From contig JADCCH010000282.1 in assembly GCA_020252865.1 (NCBI GenBank), forward strand, positions 1 through 7,130: a stretch of DNA of 7,130 nucleotides, in the 5' to 3' direction. The notes under the pieces are model-generated. The model did not search any database. It was not told the origin of the DNA and worked only from the letters and a program-made list of their open reading frames with translations. Position 1 is the stretch's first letter; each line of letters opens with the position of its first letter. This DNA comes from Methylobacterium sp. (lineage in GTDB: Bacteria > Pseudomonadota > Alphaproteobacteria > Rhizobiales > Beijerinckiaceae). Position numbers and translations under genes: made by a program. Below, in pieces: positions 1 through 6,191 of this stretch.

Positions 1-830
1 CGCGCGAACTCACGGCCAATTCCGATCTTGATCTCGTGGTTGTCTACGAGGCGCCCGGCGACGCGTGGTCGGATGGCGACAAGCCGCTGATGACCAGCGA
101 ATACTACGCAAAGCTCACCCAGCGCCTTGTCGCGGCGCTCTCCGCGCCGATGCGCGCGGGCACGCTTTACGAGGTGGATCTGCGCCTGCGGCCCTCGGGC
201 AAGAAGGGGCCGGTGGCGGCCTCACTCTCGGCCTTCCAGGAGTACTTCGCCTCGGAAGAGAGCGATCTCTGGGAGCATCTCGCATTGTCCCGTGCACGCG
301 TGCTGACGGGGGATGCCGGACTTTCGCGCGCCCTGACGGACAGCATTCGTGCGCTCGTTGCCCGGAAGCGCGACGAGGTGCGGGTCAAGCGCGAAACCGC
401 CGCCATGCGCGCGCTGATGCATACGGAAAAGCCGGGCCGCGACCGCTTCGACGTGAAGGATCGCCCCGGCGGGCTCGTCGATCTCGAATTCATCACGCAG
501 GCCTTCGCGCTGCTGCATGCGGCGGAACATCCTGCCTTGACGGAAGGGAACACCCGTTCCCGTCTGGCGCTTGCGGGAGAGGTTGGCCTGCTGACGGTGG
601 AGGAAACGGAGACGCTGCTCGCTGCCTGGGACCTTCAGATCGGCTTCCAGCAGGTGGCGCGGCTGGTATTGCCGGGCGCATTTGCCGAAAATGACACCAG
701 CCTCACGTTACGTCGGCAGATCGCCCGATTGCTTGATTATCCGGATTTCCCGCCCCTCTCTGCGGATCTCGATCGCCTTCAGCACGAGGTGCGCGCCATC
801 TTCTCCCGGCGGATTGGTCCCGTGAAGTAA
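1..830 (+). CDS. glnE: Glutamine synthetase adenylyltransferase / adenylyl-removing enzyme, C-terminal part (5' end outside window)
   Basis: GlnE attaches AMP to, and removes it from, a tyrosine of glutamine synthetase in response to PII and glutamine, so it switches ammonia assimilation off and on in the cytoplasm. Only the last 275 codons are present; the frame is open to the left edge from base 3 and ends with TAA at 828-830. The fragment opens inside the nucleotidyltransferase signature RELTANSDLDL, whose two aspartates (fragment residues 8 and 10) should bind metal. A third acidic residue follows in YEVDLRLRPSG (Asp59), then KKGPVAASLSAFQEYF, LWEHLALSRARVL and RFDVKDRPGGLVDLEFITQ, all typical of the GlnE family. 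In family terms this is the second catalytic unit, the adenylyl-transferase half; the adenylyl-removing half and regulatory domain lie off the window (E. coli GlnE is about 950 aa). The first two bases fit the last two of a Ser codon (GSREL). The gene converges on a kinase gene with one base between stops. The GTG at 36 is an internal codon, not a start. Confidence 0.95.
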   Translation, partial: RELTANSDLDLVVVYEAPGDAWSDGDKPLMTSEYYAKLTQRLVAALSAPMRAGTLYEVDLRLRPSGKKGPVAASLSAFQEYFASEESDLWEHLALSRARVLTGDAGLSRALTDSIRALVARKRDEVRVKRETAAMRALMHTEKPGRDRFDVKDRPGGLVDLEFITQAFALLHAAEHPALTEGNTRSRLALAGEVGLLTVEETETLLAAWDLQIGFQQVARLVLPGAFAENDTSLTLRRQIARLLDYPDFPPLSADLDRLQHEVRAIFSRRIGPVK

Positions 831-831
831 C

Positions 832-3153
832 TCACGCCATTGGCAGGTCGAGCTGGTGCGGGCGCTGCACAATCGGAAGGTGCAGCATCATGATGGCGCC
901 AAGCTCCGGTGCGGAGCGGATGCGCAATGTGCCACCCTGCAGCTCGATGAGCCCGCGCGCGATGGCGACGCTGAGGCCGGAACCCTTGCAGCCATCGTGC
1001 AGCATGCCGTCGATATGCCCGAAGGGCTTCGTGAGCGTGCCGATATCGCTCTCGGAGAGATGGCAACCCCGGTCCGAGATGAAGATGTTGATGTAGTCGC
1101 CCTGCCGGCGCGCCCGCATCGTGACTGTTCCGTGAGAGGGCGAGAGGCGGATGGCATTGCGGGTGAGGTGGATGAGGGCGTGCGTCGTCGCGCGGATATC
1201 GAGCTCCACGGGCAGGAGTCCTTCCGGCCTGGCCGAAGTCGGATCGATCTCGATGCGCACATGCTTCTTGGCGGCATCAAGTGCCACGCCTGTCGCCGCG
1301 TCCTCCAGCAGGTCGGCGATGGCGCTGGAGGAGCGTTCGATCTTCACGCGGCCGGCCTCGATATGGGCCATCTGGAGGATGTCATCGATGATGGTGAGCA
1401 GGTTGCCGCCGGAAATCCGGATATGCGCGGCGTAATCGCGGTATTTCGCGCAAGAGACTGGGCCAAGAACCTCGTTCTCGATCACTTCCGCAAAGCCGAG
1501 GATGGCGTTCAGCGGTGTCCGGATCTCGTGGTTCATATTGGCCAGGAACTCGGCCTTCAGCCTCGTGGCGCTCAACACCTCGGTCTTCTGGTCGCGGTAA
1601 AGATTGGCAAGATCGGCAAGCTCCTGCGCCTGCTTGCGCAAGGCTTCACGCGAGGCCGCAAGATCGGCGATGGTGATGCGCAACTGGCGTTCGTTTTCCA
1701 GCAGGTGGTCTTCCTGCGCCTTTCGCGTGGTGATGTCGGTGCCCACTGAAACGAAGCCGCCGGCGCGCGTCGGCCGCTCGCTGATCAGCAGCCAGCGGCC
1801 ATCTTCGAATTGCGCCTCATAAGCACAGGATTTGTTGTCGGCACCGGTTTCCCGGTCGATCTCGATCATGATGCGCGGCTCCTGCGCCTCGGCCATCACA
1901 TTCTGGTAGCGTGTGCCGCGACGGGTGGCCGTGTCGCTGAGCTGGTGGAAAGAACGGTACTTCGAGTTGCAGAGCACAAGCTGGTTGTTCTCGTCCCAGA
2001 GGACGAAGGCTTCGGAAATGCTCTCGATCGCATCGCGCAGGCGCATTTCCGCGCGCTCGCTCTCGGCGGCGGCCTCGCGCTCGGCGGTCACATCCATCAC
2101 CACGCCCAGCAGGCGCTGCGGCTGCGAGTCGTTTTCCGCAAGGCGCGCGGCACGCATGTGCAGCCACACCCAATGGCCCTTGGCATGCTGCATCCGGAAG
2201 ATATGGTCGATCTCGCCCACCTGGAACGCGCTCTTCTCCACCGCATCGAGCGGGGAGAGATCAGCCGGATGGATCAGCGCTTCGATGCCGCTGCGCGATA
2301 CCATGCGCTCGCGCGGCTCGAGCCCGAGAAGACGAAACATGGAATTCGACAGCCACAGATGGCTTGCGCCGATCCGGCAATCCCAAAGCCCGACATTCCC
2401 GCGGTCGAGGGCCACCTCGAAACGGTTGAAGAGGCGCTGGGCGCTCTGCTCGGTGTCTCTTGCGCGGGAGCGCTGCTTGTAGAAGGCCAGGCAGAAGGCG
2501 ATCGTGACGGCGCCGAAGGCCAGCAGCAAGGCGGAAATGACCGAGGCATGATGCTGCCAGTTGGTGAGTTCATCCTCGACCGGCTGATAGGCGACAAGGG
2601 TCTGGCCGGTCACGATTTCGCGGGTGATCAGGCTCGCAGGTCGACCATCCGCCAGCATGATCTGGCGCATTTCGCCAAGCGCGCGCGGCGAGAGCACATC
2701 CTCGCCCGCCGCGAACAGACTAACGACCATCCGACCATTCGTGATGTCGAGGCGACTGGAACGCTGCACCCGGCCCTCACGCCCGATGACGAGGAAGGCC
2801 CGGCCCGGAAGATCGGCACCCGGTGGCACATGGAGAACGGAATCGGCGGCATCTCCGCCCGAATGATGGCGCGCGGCGGCTTCCGACACGAACATCTGCG
2901 CCGCGACGGCGAGGGCCTGCTCGCTGGTGACGAGCATGTCGCGCCGGCTGGTGGTATATTGGGCGAACATGCTGTAGCCCGCGATGATCAGGAAGGTGAC
3001 AACCAGCGCTGGCACCACCCGATCCAGCAGCGGATCTGTGGCTTCGGGGAGATCATTCCGGATAGCCCGACCCGGATTGTGCGACTGGCCTGAACCAAGA
3101 AACTTGAAAAAAGGACGCAACAAGCCCCAGCTGGCCGCGAAATCCCGCACCAT
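832..3153 (-). CDS. Membrane-bound PAS-domain sensor histidine kinase, PleC/DivJ-like DHp domain
   Basis: This 773-aa two-component sensor should autophosphorylate on His542 and exchange phosphate with a response regulator not present here. Domain order: short cytoplasmic N-terminus; membrane segment about 48-66; about 135 residues outside the membrane; second membrane segment about 201-224; PAS domain about 240-355, PAS_3-like with a PAC end at VVMDVTAERE; second PAS about 370-478, ending GTDITTRKAQ; coiled-coil linker about 479-525; HisKA with the H-box FLANMNHEIRTPLNAILGF; HATPase about 655-765. The H-box HEIRT fits the HExxT pattern of HisKA kinases that are also phosphatases. The NEVLGP and YRDYAAHI stretch after the H-box recalls PleC/DivJ kinases of the DivK-CtrA pathway. 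From memory of rhizobial gene order, pleC lies by glnE, so this may be the pleC orthologue; I withhold the symbol because the domain is divergent. The ATPase N-box keeps Asn666 and G2 keeps GSGL, but G1 reads DRGCH (Asp694 to His698) instead of DxGxG. The ATG start has a GAGGGGG ribosome site 5 nt upstream. Upstream DNA carries GANTC sites and a CtrA-type box. Confidence 0.9.
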   Translation of the reverse strand: MVRDFAASWGLLRPFFKFLGSGQSHNPGRAIRNDLPEATDPLLDRVVPALVVTFLIIAGYSMFAQYTTSRRDMLVTSEQALAVAAQMFVSEAAARHHSGGDAADSVLHVPPGADLPGRAFLVIGREGRVQRSSRLDITNGRMVVSLFAAGEDVLSPRALGEMRQIMLADGRPASLITREIVTGQTLVAYQPVEDELTNWQHHASVISALLLAFGAVTIAFCLAFYKQRSRARDTEQSAQRLFNRFEVALDRGNVGLWDCRIGASHLWLSNSMFRLLGLEPRERMVSRSGIEALIHPADLSPLDAVEKSAFQVGEIDHIFRMQHAKGHWVWLHMRAARLAENDSQPQRLLGVVMDVTAEREAAAESERAEMRLRDAIESISEAFVLWDENNQLVLCNSKYRSFHQLSDTATRRGTRYQNVMAEAQEPRIMIEIDRETGADNKSCAYEAQFEDGRWLLISERPTRAGGFVSVGTDITTRKAQEDHLLENERQLRITIADLAASREALRKQAQELADLANLYRDQKTEVLSATRLKAEFLANMNHEIRTPLNAILGFAEVIENEVLGPVSCAKYRDYAAHIRISGGNLLTIIDDILQMAHIEAGRVKIERSSSAIADLLEDAATGVALDAAKKHVRIEIDPTSARPEGLLPVELDIRATTHALIHLTRNAIRLSPSHGTVTMRARRQGDYINIFISDRGCHLSESDIGTLTKPFGHIDGMLHDGCKGSGLSVAIARGLIELQGGTLRIRSAPELGAIMMLHLPIVQRPHQLDLPMA
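864..886. repeat. Perfect 7-bp inverted repeat inside the kinase 3' end, just past glnE stop
   Basis: GCTGCAC (864-870) and GTGCAGC (880-886) form a perfect 7-bp stem with a 9-base loop. It begins 34 bases after the glnE stop codon and lies within the last codons of the opposing kinase gene. In a glnE transcript it would be a 3' hairpin. No T-run follows on either strand, so it is not a standard intrinsic terminator; it could protect a 3' end or be a chance product of coding sequence. Confidence 0.3.
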
Positions 3154-3158
3154 TCCCG

Positions 3159-3165
3159 CCCCCTC
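3159..3165 (-). promoter_or_regulatory. Ribosome binding site of the sensor kinase gene
   Basis: The minus strand reads GAGGGGG, followed by 5 bases and the ATG at 3153. The purine-rich match and spacing support this ATG as the start. Confidence 0.65.
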
Positions 3166-3177
3166 GATGATCCTATT

Positions 3178-3226
3178 GAATCAGGAGAATGTGCCGCATC
3201 GCCCCCGAATCACCTGCTGTTGAATC
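3178..3226. promoter_or_regulatory. Cluster of three GAATC (GANTC, CcrM-type) sites before the kinase gene
   Basis: GAATC occurs at 3178-3182, 3207-3211 and 3222-3226, within 75 bases of the kinase start codon. GANTC is the target of the alphaproteobacterial cell-cycle methyltransferase CcrM; its methylation state can alter promoter activity. Two more sites, GATTC at 3329-3333 and GACTC at 3340-3344, lie further upstream. By eye, only three other GANTC sites occur in the rest of the window (1216, 2126, 2840, all inside the kinase gene) and none in glnE, pepN or the MFS gene. A regulatory role is inferred. Confidence 0.5.
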
Positions 3227-3265
3227 GTCGTTCGACACGCTGTCCAGAGCAGGGGGCGGCCGTTC

Positions 3266-3358
3266 GGCGCACCTTTGGGTTGGAAAAAACCCATCACATC
3301 TTGCGGTTGCGCCAAGGGCACCAAAACGGATTCCTTGCGGACTCTATCCGTTCTTTTT
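3266..3358 (+). ncRNA. Candidate small structured RNA with terminator-like 3' end (5' end not defined)
   Basis: On the plus strand GGCGCACC (from 3266) pairs with GGTTGCGCC (to 3313) with one bulged T, enclosing a second stem TGGGTT/AACCCA (3276-3281 with 3288-3293). After about 11 bases comes a third stem ending in a T-run. Two or three hairpins followed by a terminator resemble a bacterial small RNA. No known RNA family was recognised, no clear promoter was found, and the 5' end given is only the first paired base. The alternative is that the same hairpins form in the leader of the kinase mRNA on the minus strand, where the third stem is capped by a GCAA (GNRA-type) tetraloop. Confidence 0.3.
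3325..3358 (+). terminator. Terminator-like hairpin followed by T-run
   Basis: AACGGAT (3325-3331) pairs with ATCCGTT (3346-3352), with an inner 3-bp stem TCC/GGA (3332-3334 with 3339-3341), a TTGC loop and a CTCT bulge. CTTTTT follows at 3353-3358. This has the shape of a Rho-independent terminator for plus-strand transcription, although no plus-strand gene is recognised upstream. On the minus strand the stem is followed only by a short T-run and then GG, so it is a poorer terminator for pepN. Confidence 0.4.
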
Positions 3359-3420
3359 ATGTTCCGGTCGAGGCATGGCAATCGCGCAGATGTCTGCGAC
3401 AATCTCACCCAAAAGTTGCA

Positions 3421-3436
3421 TTAAAATTTTTTTAAC
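3421..3436. promoter_or_regulatory. CtrA-type binding site TTAA-N7-TTAAC
   Basis: TTAA at 3421-3424, a 7-base spacer and TTAAC at 3432-3436 match the full CtrA consensus known from Caulobacter and rhizobia. The box sits in an AT-rich island in otherwise GC-rich DNA, 268 bases upstream of the kinase ATG. CtrA is the master cell-cycle response regulator of Alphaproteobacteria. The match is direct; CtrA binding and the gene controlled are inferred. Because the spacer is only A and T, a chance match within an AT-rich tract is possible. Confidence 0.45.
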
Positions 3437-3452
3437 TTTTTTCGGGCGTGCA

Positions 3453-3477
3453 GCCCGGCCACCGATGGCGACCGGGC
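3453..3477 (-). terminator. Hairpin after pepN, without a T-run
   Basis: The hairpin begins 11 bases after the pepN stop. In minus-strand RNA the arms GCCCGG and CCGGGC plus the inner CGCC/GGTG, with two G-U pairs, form 11 consecutive base pairs around an AUC loop. In plus-strand RNA two of those pairs become A-C and C-A mismatches, so the structure favours the pepN transcript. No T-run follows; instead there is an A-run. It may stabilise the pepN 3' end or assist Rho-dependent ending rather than act as a classical terminator. Confidence 0.4.
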
Positions 3478-3488
3478 CAATTTCGGCC

Positions 3489-6101
3489 TCAGGAGAGTGT
3501 CCGCTCGAGGATGTCCGACAGATCGCGTGATCGGTCCGGGGCGAGGAGCCCGCGCAGCGCCCTTTCCGCTTCCGCCCGGCGGCCGGCTTCAAGCGTCTTC
3601 CAGGTGCGGAATGCGGTCGCCAGCCGCGCCGCGAGCTGCGGGTTCTTGCCATCCACCTCGCCGATCACATCGGCCACGAGGCGGTAGCCCGCGCCATCCG
3701 CCGCGTGGAAGCCGCGCGGGTTTCCGTTTGCGAAGGCGCCCACCAGCGCGCGCACGCGATTGGGGTTGCCCAACGTGAATTTCGGGTGCCTCAGCAGCGC
3801 CTCCACCCGTTCGCGTCCAGCCTTGCCGGGTATGCTGGCATTAAGCGTGAACCAGAGGTCAAGCAGCAGCGGATCATCGCGGAACCGCGCTTCCGCCGCC
3901 GCGAAAGCCTGATCGCGCTCCGGGCGATCCGCCGTCACCAGCGCCCAGAGGGCATTGGCGCGGTCGCTCATGTTGTTTGCGCGCTCGAACTGAGCGAGCG
4001 CAACGCCTGCCCCCTCGGCCGGATTGGCGGCAATGAGGTAATTCAGCAGCCGAAGGGCCAGAGCGCGCTTGCCCGCGCTCGCCGCATCGGGGCTGAACGG
4101 CAAGGGCTTCGACAAGGCGTCGTAGCGCTCGCGCGCGAAGCTGCCGATGCTCTGGCCGATGAACCTCCAGAGCGCGGTGACCGCCGTGCCGATGGCATCG
4201 GGGTCCACATCCTGCCCGATCTCGCGAGCCATCTCGGTTTCGCGCGGCAGCGCGACAGCGAGCGCCGCAAAGGCAGGATCGGCATCCGAATGGCGGATAA
4301 GGCGTTCCAGCGCCGTTGCGAGCGTGGCATCGGCCAGTGGTGCCTCGCCCTTGCGAATGCCCGCGACGGAGCGCTTCAGCAGTTCGATCTCGACATCCTG
4401 CAAGGCCTGCCAGCGGTTGAACGGGTCCGGGTCATGCCCTGCGAGCACAAGCAGGTCGCCCGGCTGCCGCTCGATCTCCACCCGCACCGGCGCCGAGAAG
4501 CCGCGGAACAGCGACGGGATGGGCCGCACGGGCAAGTTATCCCAGAATTTTTGCCCTTCGGCACCGTCGAGCACAAAGAGATCATCCATGACGAGGCTTT
4601 GGCCTTGCGGATCGAGCAGGCCGAGCCTGACGGGGATCACCTGCGGGTGCTTTTCGGGTTGGCCTGGCGTGGGTTTCGTCGCCTGCTGGAAATGCAGCGT
4701 GTAGCGTCCGGTCGCTGCGTCAAACTCGTCGCGCACGGTAACGAGCGGTGTGCCGGCCTGATCATACCAGCGCATGAATTGCGTGAAATCGTGGCCCGAG
4801 ACATCGGCAAAGCAGCGGATGAACTGTTCCACCGTGCAGGCCTCGCCATCGTGGCGTTCGAAATAGAGATCCATGCCCTCGCGGAATTTCGCCGGCCCGA
4901 TCAGGAGCCGGAGCATCTGGATCACCTCCGAGCCCTTGTTATAGACCGTCGCCGTGTAGAAGTTGTTGATTTCCTTGTATTGTTGCGGCCGCACCGGATG
5001 CGCCAGCGGTCCTGCATCCTCCACGAACTGCGCCGCGCGCAGGGTCTGCACATTGGCGATGCGCTCCACCGGGCGAGAGCGCTCGTCGGAGGAGAATTCC
5101 TGGTCGCGGAAAACGGTCAGCCCCTCCTTCAGGCAGAGCTGGAACCAGTCGCGGCAGGTGATGCGATTGCCCGTCCAGTTGTGGAAATACTCATGCGCCA
5201 CAATGGCTTCGATGTTGTGGTAATCCTGATCTGTGGCTGTTTCGGGCGTTGCGAGAATGTAGCGATCGTTGAAGATGTTCAGGCCCTTGTTCTCCATCGC
5301 GCCCATGTTGAAATCGGATACGGCGACAATGTTGAAGAGGTCGAGATCATATTCGCGCCCGAACTTCTCCTCGTCCCACTTCATGGAGCGGATGAGGCTG
5401 TCCATCGCATAGGCCGCGCGGTTCCCCTTGCCCTTCTCGACATAGACATTGAGCGTCACGCGACGGCCGGAGGGCGTCGTGTGATAGTCGGTTACCCGGT
5501 CGAGATCACCGGCGACCAGCGCAAAAAGATAGGCCGGCTTCCTGTGCGGGTCTTCCCACAGCGCGAAATGGCGCGTGGTGCCGGGAATGTCGCCGCCACC
5601 CACGGGGTTGCCGTTCGAGAGCAGCAGCGGCGCTTCCGCCTTTTCCGCCTCGATGCGCACGGAATAGGTCGACATCACATCGGGCCGGTCGAGGAAGTAG
5701 GTGATGCGCCGGAAGGCATCCGCCTCGCACTGCGTGCAATAGACGCCATTCGAACGGTAGAGGCCCATCAGGCGCGTATTCTCGGCGGGGTTGATCTCGG
5801 TCTTCAGCGCCAGGGTGAAAGCATCGGGCACAACCGGAATGATGAGCTTCTCCGGGCTCGCCTCATAGGCCGAAGCGGCAAGCGCCTTTCCATCCAGCGC
5901 CACGGCGAGCAGCGTCAGATCCTCGCCATCGAGCGACAGGGCCGCGCCGACGCGCCCGTTCGGATTGCGGCGAAGCGTCAACACCGCCTCCACCACCGTC
6001 TCGGATGGATGCAGCCGGAAATCGAGCGCGACATGGTCGATCAGGAAATCCGGCGGATGGTATTCCGAAAGACGGATGACGGGCGATTGATCAGGGCGCA
6101 T
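3489..6101 (-). CDS. pepN: Aminopeptidase N, M1 family zinc metallopeptidase
   Basis: PepN removes N-terminal amino acids from peptides in the cytoplasm, finishing the breakdown made by ATP-dependent proteases. The protein is 870 aa, the same length as E. coli PepN. The substrate-binding motif GAMEN is at 267-271; the zinc site HEYFH (His303, Glu304, His307) is followed 18 residues later by Glu326 in KEGLTVFRDQEF, giving HExxH-X18-E. Tyr387 in TVYNKG matches the transition-state tyrosine, and Glu126 in CTQCEA the residue that helps hold the substrate N-terminus. The N-terminal RLSEYHPPDFLIDHVALDF is typical of the gammaproteobacterial-type PepN branch. Expected fold: N-terminal beta domain to about 200, thermolysin-like catalytic domain to about 450, then a small beta domain and a helical C-terminal domain. 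No signal peptide is seen. The ATG at 6101 is supported by a GGAG site 5 bases upstream and by alignment of the N-terminus. All catalytic residues are intact. It lies 90 bases after an MFS gene read the same way. Confidence 0.97.
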   Translation of the reverse strand: MRPDQSPVIRLSEYHPPDFLIDHVALDFRLHPSETVVEAVLTLRRNPNGRVGAALSLDGEDLTLLAVALDGKALAASAYEASPEKLIIPVVPDAFTLALKTEINPAENTRLMGLYRSNGVYCTQCEADAFRRITYFLDRPDVMSTYSVRIEAEKAEAPLLLSNGNPVGGGDIPGTTRHFALWEDPHRKPAYLFALVAGDLDRVTDYHTTPSGRRVTLNVYVEKGKGNRAAYAMDSLIRSMKWDEEKFGREYDLDLFNIVAVSDFNMGAMENKGLNIFNDRYILATPETATDQDYHNIEAIVAHEYFHNWTGNRITCRDWFQLCLKEGLTVFRDQEFSSDERSRPVERIANVQTLRAAQFVEDAGPLAHPVRPQQYKEINNFYTATVYNKGSEVIQMLRLLIGPAKFREGMDLYFERHDGEACTVEQFIRCFADVSGHDFTQFMRWYDQAGTPLVTVRDEFDAATGRYTLHFQQATKPTPGQPEKHPQVIPVRLGLLDPQGQSLVMDDLFVLDGAEGQKFWDNLPVRPIPSLFRGFSAPVRVEIERQPGDLLVLAGHDPDPFNRWQALQDVEIELLKRSVAGIRKGEAPLADATLATALERLIRHSDADPAFAALAVALPRETEMAREIGQDVDPDAIGTAVTALWRFIGQSIGSFARERYDALSKPLPFSPDAASAGKRALALRLLNYLIAANPAEGAGVALAQFERANNMSDRANALWALVTADRPERDQAFAAAEARFRDDPLLLDLWFTLNASIPGKAGRERVEALLRHPKFTLGNPNRVRALVGAFANGNPRGFHAADGAGYRLVADVIGEVDGKNPQLAARLATAFRTWKTLEAGRRAEAERALRGLLAPDRSRDLSDILERTLS

Positions 6102-6106
6102 GGTTA

Positions 6107-6110
6107 CTCC
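6107..6110 (-). promoter_or_regulatory. Ribosome binding site of pepN
   Basis: The minus strand reads GGAG, then TAACC and the ATG at 6101. The spacing of 5 bases is near optimal and fixes the pepN start. Confidence 0.75.
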
Positions 6111-6139
6111 ACGAGGCGAAGGAAATCAAGACTTTTCAG

Positions 6140-6158
6140 GCCATCCGGCGAAGATGGC
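6140..6158. repeat. Short inverted repeat between the MFS gene and pepN
   Basis: GCCATC (6140-6145) and GATGGC (6153-6158) form a perfect 6-bp stem with a 7-base loop in the 90-bp gap, 33 bases past the MFS stop codon. No T-run follows on the minus strand, so it is at best a weak terminator; it could instead be an operator or chance. The gap has no convincing promoter, only a weak TTGCGA-N17-CATCTT pair on the minus strand, so whether pepN is cotranscribed with the MFS gene is open. Confidence 0.25.
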
Positions 6159-6191
6159 AGGCGGCTTGTCGCATCGCAACCCGCATCACGA

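Larger units (their letters stand above)
3154..3488. other. 335-bp intergenic region between pepN 3' end and the kinase start
   Basis: This gap is long for a compact high-GC genome and lies between two genes read leftward, so it should hold the kinase promoter and the end of the pepN transcript. Going leftward from pepN it contains a GC-rich hairpin (3453-3477), an AT-rich island of 28 A/T in 32 bases (3411-3442) with a CtrA-type box, a hairpin with a plus-strand T-run (3325-3358), a nested hairpin (3266-3313), and three closely spaced GAATC sites (3178-3226) before the ribosome site. Short open frames cross it on both strands, but none has recognisable protein features or a convincing ribosome site. 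I did not find a convincing canonical -35/-10 pair. Confidence 0.7.

Noticed and set aside
856..1749. Open frame of 297 codons on the plus strand over the kinase catalytic region
   Set aside because: Same reason: low-complexity composition, no recognised motifs, and fully covered by the kinase HisKA/ATPase coding sequence.
1810..3093. Long open frame of 427 codons on the plus strand, antisense to the kinase gene
   Set aside because: It is a shadow of the real gene in high-GC DNA. It shows no domain, is rich in His/Arg/Gly, and the opposite frame has clear HisKA and PAS motifs.
3443..3477. Classical Rho-independent terminator for either strand
   Set aside because: The T-run lies before the hairpin on the plus strand and becomes an A-run after it on the minus strand, which is the wrong polarity for both.
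3154..3488. tRNA or known riboswitch in the long gap
   Set aside because: No cloverleaf arms, CCA-adjacent acceptor stem or T-loop consensus could be found, and no riboswitch core that I recognise.
3181..3530. Short open frames crossing the 3154-3488 gap on both strands (for example 3181-3408 minus, 3220-3435 plus)
   Set aside because: No convincing ribosome sites, no protein features, and they run through the hairpins and AT island. They are better explained as chance frames in non-coding DNA.
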